Below are positions 1 through 11,513 of a DNA stretch of 64,000 nt, piece by piece. The notes under the pieces are model-generated. The model did not search any database, had not been told where the DNA came from, and saw only the letters and a program-made list of their open reading frames with translations. How positions within the stretch are numbered: the first letter of the stretch is position 1; each line of letters opens with the position of its first letter. Both the position numbers and the translations under genes were made by a program. This stretch comes from Epiperipatus broadwayi (lineage: Eukaryota; Onychophora; Udeonychophora; Euonychophora; Peripatidae): positions 684,001 through 748,000 of the forward strand of contig JAQFVV010012419.1 in the NCBI GenBank assembly GCA_028023455.1, given 5' to 3'.

Positions 1-42
1 GATTGGTGCTTGGAGTCAAATTGATGTCCATAAATATGCTGG
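1..42 (+). CDS. Penultimate exon (3' part) of a cysteine-rich secreted-type protein
   Basis: The first 42 bases end in a good splice donor, GG|GTGAGT, at 42/43. Reading from base 3 gives LVLGVKLMSINML plus one leftover base (phase 1). The acceptor at 395 needs exactly one base to complete a codon (G+AT, Asp), so this is the only open frame that joins the next exon without a stop. The peptide is hydrophobic and could be the end of a signal peptide, but the exon is cut by the window edge. The intron would be 43-395 and contains a (TA)n run at 343-361. A second frame (from base 2) is also open but joins the next exon in a frame that soon stops. Confidence 0.5.
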
Positions 43-395
43 GTGAGTGATAAGAGTACAGTGTAGAACTAACTATATATGTATGTTCGCATCATAATTT
101 TCTTAGAAACAACTAAAAGAAACTTAGATTTTAAATATGTAATAAACGTATACCACCTATATACGTGTTACACACAGGTAGCAAACTGTTACAATATATA
201 TATATATGGATTTATTAACCATATAAATATATTACACTGTAGATAAAGTTGTCTTTCACCATTCTTGTAAAAAGGAGGCTGCCTTTATAACAGATTCAGA
301 TTGTTAATTATTAGTATTTTTTAAGTGTTTACTGATTTTATGTATATATATATATATATATGTTTTGTAATTAATGTCATTATTTTGTATTTTAG

Positions 396-634
396 ATGGA
401 CAGTGGGCATCTATTCCTGCAGACTGTCCCTGTGGTTGTATATGTTACACTATCTATCCATATAATAAAAATTCAGACTATTTATCTGCTGATGCCAGGT
501 GTAACATTGACCAAACAACTAAATTAAATGGAACAGCATATGGTTGCCCACCTGGAGAACCTAATTGTGTTGTTAATATGCCCTGTGGGGCTTGCTACAT
601 TTATCCTAAAACAAATCCATTAAAAGCTGGTTAA
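396..634 (+). CDS. Terminal exon of a cysteine-rich, probably extracellular protein
   Basis: A pyrimidine-rich tract and acceptor (TATTTTGTATTTTAG) end at 395. The exon then runs 78 codons to TAA at 632-634, long for DNA this AT-rich. It encodes eight cysteines in close groups: CPCGCICY near the start, a lone Cys in ADARCNID, then GCPPGEPNC and MPCGACYIYP. With no Lys-rich or acidic tracts and a possible signal-peptide exon just upstream, a small disulphide-rich secreted domain is the best reading. I do not recognise the family. Base composition is clearly less AT-rich than the flanks, which supports real coding sequence. An AATTAAA about 30 bp after the stop is a weak poly(A) signal candidate. 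Expression is not shown by the sequence. Confidence 0.6.
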
Positions 635-1168
635 CTGCTATAAATTTCTATTGTTTTTTTTATTTCAATTAAATTTGATATCACGCTGACATATTCAAAT
701 ACTAATGATGATTGGTCCTAAAATATTAGCTTGCTAAATCTGTACATTATAGAGATAGAAAGCTGTTAGAATATATTTAGCAATAATCAATGTGAAATCG
801 TATCTAAAAATAGTTTAAAAATTAAAGATTTCAGATGTATATTTTTGACAACAATAATCTACCTCTTCCTTTATAATCAAAGCTATCTCTGCAATCAAAA
901 TGAACTAAGGATAGTAGATATTGCAAATTTTAATTGATTAAATTTTAACCTCTGTAAGTACAGATGGCTTAGCATTATAAATGTCAGAAAGGTATCCTTT
1001 CTTTTAGACTAAATATTCCGGTTACATTAATGATCTGACTTTCAAACACTAAATAACTTGATAATAAATAGTCATAGTCTATCTATATGTCAAAAGATAT
1101 ATATTTTAGCTATCTAATTTATGTAAGTTTTATTCTGAAAAAGATCAATATAAAAAAAAAGTTAAAAG

Positions 1169-1173
<5 letters not shown>

Positions 1174-1207
<34 letters not shown>
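1174..1207. repeat. (TA)n microsatellite
   Basis: An uninterrupted TA dinucleotide run of 34 bases. Similar shorter runs occur at 343-361 and 1465-1483. Confidence 0.95.
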
Positions 1208-1208
<1 letters not shown>

Positions 1209-2073
1209 CAGCCATTGCATGTCAAAACAAAGTGTCATGAAGTGAATTGCTACTGTTAAGGTCAAATAAATTAAGTTCATATCAATGTATTACAAATGTC
1301 ACTTCTGAAATATCTGTTATTTGGTTCCAAATCTTTACGTACATGTTGATATTTGTTAAAAAAAATAGAAAATTCAATATAAATGGCACTTTTAACAGAT
1401 ACTTGCATACATAAACATGCAACCCCCCTCGACACTGAGTACATTTATCCATGAGAATATTATAATATATATATATATATATAGTGTACCCTTCCTAAAC
1501 GGAATACTACTGAACAAAAGAATACAGCTAACTGGGATAACAACAATGTATTAAAATTAAGTTGCATAAATACTAAGTATTAGAGTAATACAACATAAAG
1601 ACTATCTCAAAATATAATATCTAATAAAATAATATTTTTCACTTAGTAATTCAAGACAATCTTAAAATAATAAAAATATCATATCACTTAGTTTTTAAAT
1701 AACTAATTAGGGTTCTAAACTATCCTACTTAATCTACTCATTTACAAAGAAATCTAACTTATACCTAACTCACTATTGTAAACAACATAAGATTCTTCCA
1801 AAATAACAAATATAATTATAAAATTCCTAGCATGAGACGTTCAGTTAGGTTCATTAGGTAAAACATTGAGAATATATTCCAAAAGATACACCCTCAATGG
1901 CATAAGAGCATTACCCTCACCAAATTCATATATTAAGATTATTATGTAATATTCTCATGTCTTTACAATACACTTGTAATAATCCTAAACATAATTTATG
2001 AATTATTTACTAAAAATAATAAATTATGTAATATTACTGTACTAAAATATTAATTAATAACAATCTCCCAAAA

Positions 2074-2135
2074 TAATAATAATAATAATGATGATGATGA
2101 TATATGATGATGATGATGATTATAATAATAAAAAA
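2074..2135. repeat. AAT / ATG trinucleotide microsatellite
   Basis: Imperfect runs of AAT followed by ATG triplets and a short inverse run. This is simple-sequence DNA without coding signals. Confidence 0.85.
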
Positions 2136-4783
2136 GAAATCATAATCATAATAATAGGAATAATAATGATAATCATCTCTTAACAAATTAATAAAACAAA
2201 TCAATGTTAATACCCTGTAGTTAAATATGATATGGGATTTTATATAATTTTTAACTACTCCTACAAAATAATAACTACAACAAGCAACTAAATATCCTCA
2301 TGAGTCTCAATATAATAAGTAATGTAAAAGAAAGAGTAATAAAATATAGCAGTGGGAGAAAGATATCCTTGAAAATGACTGTATGAGAGAAAACAGTTGA
2401 AACGTTGGAGATTTGTATTATATAAATGTATATATATATGTTCAGTATTGAGATAAAAAAATAAAGTTTTTGAAAAGAAAAAGGATAAGGATTTTTAATT
2501 TGCTAATATAATAATCTACCTAATGATTAAAATTCAGGAATAATATAATAAAATAATTTTTAAGTAAATGCATTATATAAATTTCCCATGTTCAATGCGG
2601 CATATTTAAAGAAAAATATAATATTCTAATATTATTGTGACATTATCAAACATTTTTCATGGGTATGTATCCACTGAAAATAATTAATAATGATTAGATC
2701 CCTTAAGATGATAACAAAATATATTTGGTTTCTTAATCAGATATGATTAAATAATGTTTAAGAAAAACCCTTATAATTCATGTGCTGAATAAATAATATA
2801 GAACTGATTATTAATTCCTGTGGATCATGAATACAATGTGATAAATCAATAACTAACATGCAAATAAATCACAACTGGACTACAGTCATTTTAATTAAAA
2901 CAAACAATTAACAAATTTATTAACAAGTTAATAATAAATTTTATAACAAATTAAAATATTTACAAAGAAAAGTATATTTGCATTTCTTATCACAAATTAA
3001 AGAAAAATATTTACAATAAGAAGACATAAGAATATAAAATCAGAAATAGCCTTCACTCTGGCTATTTTTCAAAATATAATACAATAAAATGATAAAATTT
3101 CCATGGAATAACCTCTTTAAAATATAACTATTGCAATGCATGTTTACATTTTAATAACATCTTTAAAATATAAGTAACATATTGAAGAAAATTATTTAAA
3201 ATTTTCTTTCAGTTTCATAAAGCATTGTTTTAATATTTAATTTTCAGAAAATACCTTAATAAAAACATAAATATCTTCTTTCAAAAAAAATTACTTTATT
3301 ATACAAGAAAAATATTCAGGAGCAAGTTTTTATAAATCTATGACTTAACTAAAAGTAACTTAATAGTAAAAAAATTAAGAAAATTAATTATAAATTGGAT
3401 TGCTTGAAGTTATCTTACTTTCATGTTGATGTTCTTTTACACATCAAATCATTTCCAATCCATTTTTACTTTACCCACATTCATTCATTTGAATATGCAT
3501 TGACTAACAAGTGATCTCTAATATTTTCATATAGGTTTTAATTATTTTATTCTTGTATTGCACATTACAGAATTCACTAAACATCTCAACATCATTTGAA
3601 CAAAAATCTTTGCATACTATATCATACCATCTCAAAAATAACTACTTCAAAATAATTCAGTCATTATTTTTCAACTTAAACTATATTTTATGATGATATT
3701 TGTGGAAAACGAATAGTGAATAAGTGTAGGGCATGAAATAACAATCAAGAATGTTCCAAAAGAAATAATATCACCATAAGTAGGTCCATATTCATCAGGC
3801 ACCTAAGATTAAGTCAGGGCTCTATCATAGTATTTATAGACATAGAAGAAATGTGACTGTCCATAAAATAAATATAGTCTTATGTTATTTGTATACTTCA
3901 ATAAAGTTCAAAATACATGGAACTACAATTCTCCAATAATAACTGTCAATATGACCCCAGCACCAGGATTTCACAAAATACCATTACTTTCCCCATCACT
4001 ATCACTATTTGTCCCAATGTATAATTCATTCAATATCACAAAAATAATAAACTAACAACATTCTAAAAATAATTCCTAAAAACAATGCTAAATCCACACA
4101 AGATGCTTTATCTTTAAAAAAATTTCATTCTCAAATGACATCGACAATCATTCATAAAATGCTATACATCTTACTCATTTATTAAAGACTAATGTAGAGA
4201 TCAATACTATGTTTTTATATAATATTCATTAAAGTAACATTTCAACAATTAGACAATGCCATATAATTACACATATTCAAAGAGTTCATATTTTAGCTAA
4301 AAAGTAAAAAAAGGAAAATATCCTTATAGGTTTTACAAAATCATTTGTATGCATTTATCAACATTTATACAAATACATACAATAATTTACTAATGGTTCA
4401 TTCTTCCATTATTAATATTAAACTCATGCATTGCATATTATAATTTAGAATAAACATTAATAAAATATACCTTTTCTCAAATATAAGAAAATAAATAAAT
4501 CTTCAAGCAATTATAATTATGATAATAAAATTACCAACTCTCAATAAGGTAATTCACGGCATTTCGCTTCTTCAGCTCCATTCATCAAAATAAAAGTTAT
4601 GGTAGAAATCACTTTCTGAATATTTTTTATAAAAAAAAACATAATAAAAATAAAATATTATATCTTAATTTATTTCCTAGTCATAAGTTAATACTAAAAT
4701 CAATAACGATAAACTTTCAAAGTATTATATTAACTTAATACTAAAATCAATAATAAAGATTAAAGTTATGAGAAGTCCTTTTC

Positions 4784-4862
4784 TTATACATTAGGACTCT
4801 CCTGTTGCTTAGATACAGCTGACCGTATTGTGCACAGATATTTTTCACTCTCTTGGAAGCCC
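4784..4862 (-). CDS. Possible terminal exon of an unknown minus-strand gene
   Basis: On the minus strand a T-rich acceptor (GTATTTTTTAG) ends at 4863. It is followed by 25 open codons (GFQESEKYLCTIRSAVSKQQ then ESPNV) and TAA at 4784-4786. The exon begins with one base that completes an upstream codon. Composition is less AT-rich than its surroundings and amino-acid use looks protein-like. No upstream exon was found, so the gene cannot be named. It could be a chance open frame, since 25 codons is short. Confidence 0.35.
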
Positions 4863-5042
4863 CTAAAAAATACAAATATCACCTTTTAAAATCCATTAAA
4901 ATCTGGAGTAATCCATGGAAAATTATGAAAATCCTTTAAGACAAAATGTTAATTCAGTCCTTTCTGAAATTTTATCCAAAAGATTTAATCCATATTGAAT
5001 AATAATTCAATAATCCATTTTTAAAAAGAAATAATCCTTATA

Positions 5043-5275
5043 GAGATTTGCTATCAATGCTTGGATTTATAGCATTTTTGATTTTTTGAGATTTGCTATT
5101 ACAATGCTTGGATTTATAGTGTTTTTGATTTTTTAATTTTTTGAGATTTGCTATTACAATGCTTAGGTTTATAGCGTTTTTAATTTTTTGAGATTTGCTA
5201 TTACAATGCTTAGATTTATAGCGTTTGAGATTTGCTATCAATGCTTGGATTTATAGCATTTATGATTTTTTTTAA
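5043..5275. repeat. Irregular tandem repeat, 37-55 bp units
   Basis: The phrase GAGATTTGCTAT followed by CAATGCTTGGATTTATAG recurs at 5043, 5088, 5143, 5190 and 5227, with poly-T spacers of varying length. The minus-strand open frame that can be read through it is a by-product of the repeat. Confidence 0.85.
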
Positions 5276-5429
5276 AAAGATTGATGTAGATAACGTGTAT
5301 TCAAGATCTTTACCGCCTTTTTGGTCTCGTGATTCCATTTCTATAAGTGAATGAAAATATAATTATTGCTTAAAATCTTTTCATCATTATTTTTTACCAT
5401 TTTTAGCATTCAGATTTTATAAGTTATAA

Positions 5430-5640
5430 TCTTGTGTTTTAATATTTTACACGTGATTTTTTTTTTTTTATTAAAATTGCTATTTTTGTGTTTTAATATT
5501 TTAATCACGTGATTTTTTTATGAAAATTGTGATTTTTGTGTTTTAATATTTTAATCACGTGATTTTTTTACATGAAAATTAAGATTTTTATGTTTTACCA
5601 TTTTAGTCATGTGATTGACTAATATGAAAATTCCGATTTT
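5430..5640. promoter_or_regulatory. Tandem repeat carrying CACGTG E-boxes
   Basis: About four units of 50-56 bp share TTTTTGTGTTTTAATATTTT followed by a CACGTG palindrome (5450, 5506 and 5556; the fourth unit has CATGTG at 5608) and a T-run ending in ATGAAAATT. CACGTG is the canonical E-box bound by MYC/USF-type bHLH factors. The array lies 100-300 bp from a CpG-rich YY1-type motif. Regulatory function is inference; a plain minisatellite is the alternative. Confidence 0.4.
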
Positions 5641-5730
5641 TGTTGTTTTTTTCCTATGAAAATAGCCATTTTGAGCGATGTCATTTATCGGTTGGATGTT
5701 TCAGCATGGTTTGGGTGGTTCTTGTAATTT

Positions 5731-5744
5731 AAAATGGCGGCCGT
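5731..5744 (+). promoter_or_regulatory. YY1-type motif in a CpG-containing patch, possible promoter
   Basis: AAAATGGCGGCCGT matches the YY1 consensus AAGATGGCGGC at all but one position. It sits in a short patch (5715-5755) that is far richer in GC and CpG than its surroundings. An inverted GCCATTTT lies at 5666. Such motifs often mark transcription starts of animal housekeeping genes. Read as coding it gives only M-A-A before a possible GTGAGC donor. No following exon could be linked. Confidence 0.3.
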
Positions 5745-6002
5745 GAGCGCATACTAAATCAGCACCAACTTTTTTTTCTCTTTTGGCCTTTGTATAAACA
5801 AATATTTATCATGATGTATATGATATATATATAGTGTTTGCATTTTCAATGATAAATTATTATAGCAGATATCATAGTTTAAAATATTATTTTAAATACA
5901 TATATCAGTAGCCATTATATAATTTAATACATTCATTTTATGTATTCTACAGCAGATATTTAATCAAGAATTTACGTAATTATTTCATTCTTTTAATAAT
6001 AA

Positions 6003-6329
6003 TATAATAACGTGAAAGCTAAACACCTTCAAAATATTGCTTCGTTGTAAATCGGATGATTTCGCGTTGATAATTTATATATATAATATTTATTGGATTA
6101 AATGTGAAGGTATTTAAGCTTCACACTCTTAGTTCAAAATGCTTGAGTCTGGCTTATTTAAATAAAATTGAGGCATAGATTAAGATGGGTCCCATCTTTT
6201 TCTAATAGTTCTTGCTTGGGTTTTAGAATTGAGAGTCCCATGTGATGTCATTATTCCATCTGATTGGCTGTCACGTAAGCATGTTTAAAGCGTATCTGTT
6301 AGAAGGTGTTTAGCTTTCACGTTATTATA
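6003..6329. mobile_element. MITE with perfect 28-bp terminal inverted repeats
   Basis: 6003-6030 (starting TATAATAACGTGAAAGCTAA) is the exact reverse complement of 6302-6329. The 327-bp element has no coding capacity. It contains an inner palindrome (TGTGAAGG...CTTCACAC near 6101-6125). The flanks are pure A/T, so a target duplication cannot be read. Family unknown; it is a small non-autonomous DNA transposon. Confidence 0.75.
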
Positions 6330-6639
6330 ATATTATCTGTTTACGCTTAAATTTGATATATTTACATTTTTTAATAATAATGATTTTTAATTTTAGGTTT
6401 ATATTTTTCAGGTATAAATAATCGTATCAGTTTGACATTATTACAAACATAATTTAAATCCTCTTGAAAAATGAATTCAACTTTATTATTTCCAAATACT
6501 ATACTGCAATTTAATCTTTAATCAATTTTAATAGCTAATAATTTAAAAATGTATAAACAAAGTTCAAAGTATGTATTTTCCTTTATTAAAGTTGTCTCTA
6601 AGACCATTGCTTTCAATTATAAATTCATTTGACTCATTT

Positions 6640-6720
6640 TTTTTTAAAAAAAAAAGACAAAATCAAATAAAAACAGGCAAAACTCACTATATGTATTGCC
6701 ACTCACTGCAAGAATAAGAA
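6640..6720 (+). mobile_element. Short Penelope-like remnant
   Basis: A segment around 6674-6705 (ACTATATGTATTGCCACTCA) closely matches 9326-9358, which lies in the Penelope-like element just after its reverse transcriptase. The match is only about 35 bp, so this is a weak call. Confidence 0.25.
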
Positions 6721-6861
6721 ATAGTGATCATGTGATGTTTATTGGCTTAAAATCAAATAAAGTAAGTAATATCAATTATATTATTAAAAAAACAGGCATT
6801 TGTCATTCCATCAGACATTTAATGCTTAACTGTAAAATTCAAATGCAGAGTCTTAATTTTC

Positions 6862-7272
6862 TCATTTTAAAAACTTTAACTTTTTAACTGGTGATGCATA
6901 GGGGCTATTCCTCATTAGATCCCATCTCCACTCTATGCATTTAGGAAGATGACCTAATACTACACCTGTACAATCAATGTCCTGCCCTGAAAAGTTGCAG
7001 ACTTAATTTACACACTTTACCAAAGAAAACAACCTCTGATCAAGACACTTATAAACAGCATAGTTACGGGTTAATTCAGGATCATATGAAGCACCACATT
7101 TATTGCATATTGCCTTTGGGGTGAGGTGCACCCTTCTCTTTGAGCACAGAGATATTGATCCAAGTATTATTTTCATCCAGAAGTTCAAGACTATCAAAGA
7201 AAGATATATGCGGCAGGCTCTACATATTGAAGCAAAGTCCACATGGGAACTCATAAACATTGAAGTCTCCAT
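6862..7272 (-). pseudogene. Decayed ORF with zinc-binding-like cysteines, unknown
   Basis: One minus-strand frame stays open from 7272 to TGA at 6862-6864 except for a single TAA at 7003-7005, 137 codons in all. The first part holds ICRACRIY and, later, ICNKCGASYDPEL and YKCL, so CxxC pairs that could bind a metal. After the stop comes DIDCTGVVLGHLPKCIEWRW and a lysine-rich tail. The stretch is markedly less AT-rich than its neighbours. A T-rich acceptor (CTGCAACTTTTCAG) lies just after the TAA, so the second part could instead be a terminal exon. A transposon-encoded protein is the most likely origin, but I do not recognise the family. A parallel frame near 7090-7280 also reads well for about 40 codons, so a frameshift may be present. 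Confidence 0.4.
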
Positions 7273-8170
7273 ACTCTACCAATGAGTCCACACACATATT
7301 AGTACAAATTTTTATATAAACCATAATTGGTGTTTGCAGAGTCTGAGTCAATTGACTCATAGATTGTATAATAAAGTTTAATAAACATTTTGATAAAAAA
7401 AACTTTAACTTTTAAAATAAAGTTTTTAATAAATATCCAGTTCCTCTTTTTCATTTCAAATAAATTAACTGCACTACAATCTATAAAATTCATTTTAGTT
7501 AATAAAATTTACATAGTCCTTATGTAATTTAAATCCAGATTTGTTGTAATATATCTCTAGAAAATTGACATTTATGTTCCGAGATATCCAAACAGTTACC
7601 ATCATATTCTGAATATTTTTGAAGGTCCTAAGTTAATTTCAAAAAGATAAAAACTAATAGAAAAAACGTTGGTGTTTAGTGATTCTTTTTAAACACACTA
7701 TTCTAATAATAATTTTCACTATACTTTTAAAATAAAATAATAAAAATTATAAAAAATTATCATTGTAAAATTTATAGATTGTAGAAAAACAAGTGAGAAG
7801 TGAAGTATAAGTGATATAAGAGTTATAAGATTATAAGAGACTTCAACCTTAGTATTTATACCCATCTATACTAATGATTTCATTGGTCAATAATGCTTGA
7901 ACAAAATTACTAATTTACATATTTGCATAAAATAATTTTTAAAAATTAAGAATTAAAACTATGAGCCATCAATATTAAATAATTTCAAACTTATTTAATA
8001 CTTCAATTATCAAATATTTTTCACTCAAAATTTAATATTTTTATTTAAATAATATTAAATATTATAATAACTTAGAATTAATTTTCAAAATATATTATTA
8101 AAATTAAATAAAAATAATAATAATTTTTTAAATATTACCAAAATCACACTTTTCTTTATTTTGCTGTAAT
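7273..8170. other. AT-rich stretch without a recognised gene
   Basis: Only short A/T-rich frames. No splice-supported exon and no repeat boundary were found before the Penelope-like tail begins near 8171. Confidence 0.5.
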
Positions 8171-8726
8171 ATCCTATAAATACAATTTATCCAAACCACT
8201 TTGAACACTTTTTAGCAAAACTCTTTATTTGTACATATAAACATACACTTTACATTTCAATTGTTCTGCAGTCTTCTTCAGAGCTATGATATAATGTACA
8301 AAATAAAATAAAATACATAACTATATAATAATACCATAAAAAATGTAAACAATAAAAAACTAAAAATAGCATAAAATATAAAAAAAATAAAATAAAACTG
8401 AAATAAATAATCAAATCCAAATAAACCAGTTAATATAAAATAAAATGTACAACATAAATAGAAAATAAATATAAATTATACATGTGTATTCCTAACTGTA
8501 TATATATAAGGACAATAATTAACTTAAATATATTATCTATTTTTATTATTATTAACAATCTACTAATTATTTCTATTCTTCATGAACTTAAACTTTATTG
8601 TTATTAACTAAAATTCTTTTAATTTAAATCATATAATATCTAGTATTTCCTTACTCATTCATCTGTTAAATATAATATTTTATATTTATTATTTTTTAAT
8701 ATTTGAAACCTATAAACATTATAATC
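8171..8726 (-). mobile_element. Penelope-like element 3' region, inverted copy
   Basis: Read on the minus strand, this 556-bp segment is colinear with 31310-31850. It includes the hairpin motif CTGAAGA (8275-8281) followed by GAAA (8255-8258) and the terminal block ending near TTTGGATAAATTG. It has no ORF of its own. It ends abruptly at about 8726, where plus-strand reverse-transcriptase sequence begins, so two PLE pieces meet head to head. PLE insertions are known to carry partial copies in inverted or tandem arrangement. Confidence 0.65.
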
Positions 8727-9365
8727 TTTCAAGCTCCTTTGTTTTTTAACAGATATGTAGATGATTATTTCATGATTTTTAATGATAGCCAAAGACAAAT
8801 AAGCTGGTTTATTAATGATATTAATAAAATGGAAGACAATATGAAGTTTATAGTTGACAAGGAAGAAAATCATGAAATTGCATACCTGGATATGTTTAAA
8901 AAAAAAAGATAGATAAAAAATGGTGTATTCAGACAAATATTTATAAGAAGAACAATATTGGTAACAAAATAACAAGTTGGTTTTTCAACATTGATAGGAA
9001 ATATAAAATTAGTTGTATATATTCAAGAATATACAGGGCTGCAATGTATTTTTCAAGGAAAAAAGACTATATTAAACAAAAAGATTTAATAAACAATGAG
9101 TTAAAAATCAGTAGTTTCCCTGTATATATAATTAAAAGAAGTATTGAAAAAATAGAGTATAAGATAAATAAAAATTGTGAATAAAAAAAGAAAGATGAAA
9201 ATAGACATATAGGAATAAAAACAAATAAAAGAAGATTAATAAAAAGTAATTACTACAAAAATAGTTAATAAAAAAAGAGAAAACCTATTAAATTTGATAG
9301 ATAACAAATACATAGGATACAAAGCAGGCAAAAGTTCCCTATATGTATTGCCACACATAGAATCC
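8727..9365 (+). pseudogene. Penelope-like reverse transcriptase, C-terminal part
   Basis: Translation gives FNRYVDDYFMIF, the YVDD catalytic motif of PLE reverse transcriptases in its usual context, then EIAYLDM about 50 residues later. After a stop at 8910 the next parts (KWCIQTNIYKKN, YSRIYRAAMYFSRKKDYI) match the post-catalytic segment of PLEs, with the conserved RA pair. LYVLPHIESC just before 9366 resembles the linker that precedes the GIY-YIG domain. The fingers and the first two-thirds of the RT are missing, and several stops make it non-functional. It is cut at 9365 by the left LTR of gypsy-2. The endonuclease half of what is probably the same element resumes at 15549. Confidence 0.65.
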
Positions 9366-11513
9366 TGTACCCGGATCACCTACCAACCTATATAATCAGT
9401 TGTAACTATTTCCTGATGAGCATATTGCAGGACGGAAACAAAGATTGGCATTACCCAATGTTTATCTTACCACCCTACAAGAATATTTCCTGCTCATCAG
9501 AGGATGTAGCATTCAAGAGACTGGAAACATCTAGAAAATTTGTTTGTTTGGTTGCCAAAATGCCATCACTAGAGTTCCATCTTATTACAACCTTACATAC
9601 TTATTCATATCTGGTTATGCCGAACAGAGCTCAGGAGGCATGATATCCCTGTGAACAAATGCAATAAATCATGAGTGATGTAAAATGAGACTGACTAGAT
9701 AGATTAGTTTCAGATAACAATGATTTATTTATTTGACAACAAAAGTTATTGACAGTTCATCTTTGGATTGACATTTTCCTATATGCGCATATGTTCCTAT
9801 GCCAGTTTGATTTACATTTGATCATTCTTTTCATAATCATCGATGATTGATGCAATAAGTCCTTCAACTATAAGTTCTGTACAAAATATTCTTCCTTGAT
9901 TGTGGTATCTGGATGTAAATTTCAGTCATTCATCTGTGATCCAGGTATGTGGATATAAATTCAAGTCATTCATCTTGGATCCAGGTGGCTGGGTATAATT
10001 CAAGTCATTCATATTAAAATATTAATTCTCTAATTCAGATTTGTAGATTTAAATCATTCATTTTTAATCCAGGCATATGGATGTAGGTTCATGTCATTCA
10101 CTTATATTAAAATATTAATTCTCTAGTTCAAATTTGTAGATTTAAATCATTCATTTACTTAATTCATCTTTAATCCAAGAATATGGATGTAGGTTCATGT
10201 CATTCACTTATATTAAAATAGTAATTCTCTAATTCAGATTTGTAGATTTAAATCATTCATTTACTTAATTCATCTTTAATCTAGACATGTAGATGTAGGT
10301 TCATGTCATTCATTTAATTCATCTTTGATACAGGTGTATATTTGAAGTAGAAACACATTCATTCAATTTAATTTTATATAGCTTTTTTAAATCTGTGTAT
10401 TATAATGGTATATCTAATTTGTTCACTTGATGTACATATTTAATTTAATTTTTCTATAGAAGCATTACAAATTCTGTATTTGCGTATATATAAATACATC
10501 TTTGATTTAACTCACATATTATACTTTTCATTTGTTTTTAAATCAATATTTTTCAGTTCTTAAAACCAGTATAATTATTATTATTGAAACATTATTCATT
10601 AAAAACATTATTTTCTTACATTTCATTTGATAAATCAATCATGTGAAAAAAATGCATTTTATTTTATACATTAATTATTTCAATAAATGCATTTTCAAAA
10701 AGTATATTTGAATATTATAAAGGTATCTAAATTTTCCTTACCTTGACATTTAAATCTTAACATCAAGAAGGAATTCACTTAGGTAGAATGGCCACTGAGT
10801 TGCTGCTGTTAATTAGTTCATGTTTTCGAATTTTTCTGGTCTTTTCACATGGGTGGAGAGAGGAAGAACTGCTTTCTACTCACTCATACTGGAGTTTTCC
10901 AAATTAATAATGTGCTTTTCTATTATTCAGCTATCCAGTAACTAAAAGTTTTTCTTCTGTTGATAATTGCGGATTCCAACTTGGTTATTTTTGAATTCCA
11001 AAAAGAAATAACTTGCATGGCAATGACTACAATTTTCAACAGGTCTCACTCTGGACCATCCTAATAACTGATTGTACTGTAACATATCTAACTGTAACTG
11101 TAACTAACTTATCTAATTAAGGTATCCTTTTATTTTTTCTCATTCCCACATTTTTTCATCTACCAACGTTTTTAAAAAGCACCTGATTAAAAGCACAAGG
11201 CAAGAAGGTGACACTATCTTTAAGTGTTTTTACATTTAAATCTGAAAACATATAGCTCTAAAGTAAGTTGTACCTGTAATATTTTAAATTGAAGATTTAT
11301 CCATTAATGATAAAGATTTATTAATTAAATGCATCTTTTATATTTTCTTTATTTTTTTTTATAACACAAATGGAAAAGTGATTTTAATTCACTGTCACTG
11401 ACTTTTTTATTTGAAATTTTATTTACTGAACCTCTTCAGTTTTATTTTAACTACTTTAACTGGAAGGAAAAGAAATCTTTAAAATATATATGTAAAACAA
11501 TGTGTCTGTTTCA
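9366..11513 (-). repeat. Gypsy-2 left LTR (3' LTR)
   Basis: It starts TGTACCCGG and ends GTTTCA, the TG...CA ends expected of LTRs. It is colinear with 13297-15548 with small differences. The first 300 bp match, in the same relative position, the last 300 bp of the gypsy-1 LTRs (contains inverted CTGATGAGCA / TGCTCATCAG boxes). The remainder differs from gypsy-1. An open frame at 9416-9643 is not shared intact by the other LTR copies and is not considered a gene. Confidence 0.75.
10000..10330. repeat. 106-bp tandem repeat inside gypsy-2 left LTR
   Basis: GGTTCATGTCATTCACTTAT recurs with a spacing of 106 bp (10086, 10192, 10298). The unit continues with AATTCTCTAATTCAGATTTG and ATCATTCATTTACTTAATTC. 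The same array is found in the right LTR. Confidence 0.85.

Larger units (their letters stand above)
635..4783. other. AT-rich non-coding stretch, no gene seen
   Basis: No open frame of interest. It holds (TA)n microsatellites at 1174-1207 and 1465-1483, an AAT/ATG trinucleotide patch at 2074-2135, and many short A/T runs. A segment at about 2370-2470 (CAGTTGAAACGTTGG followed by a TA run and AATAAAG) resembles the 3' tails of Penelope-like elements but is too decayed to call. Confidence 0.6.

Noticed and set aside
5038-5241. 67-codon minus-strand frame rich in Lys and Asn
   Set aside because: It is a translation of the irregular tandem repeat at 5043-5275.
9400-9450. Hammerhead-like CTGATGAGCA followed by GGAAAC in the gypsy-2 LTR
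   Set aside because: Other LTR copies have GATAAG or GGAACT at these positions, and the sequence between the boxes forms no convincing stem.
9416-9643. 75-codon plus-strand frame, with a similar one at 21568-21786 on the minus strand
   Set aside because: Both lie in the shared terminal 300 bp of the gypsy LTRs on opposite element strands. Other LTR copies interrupt the frame.
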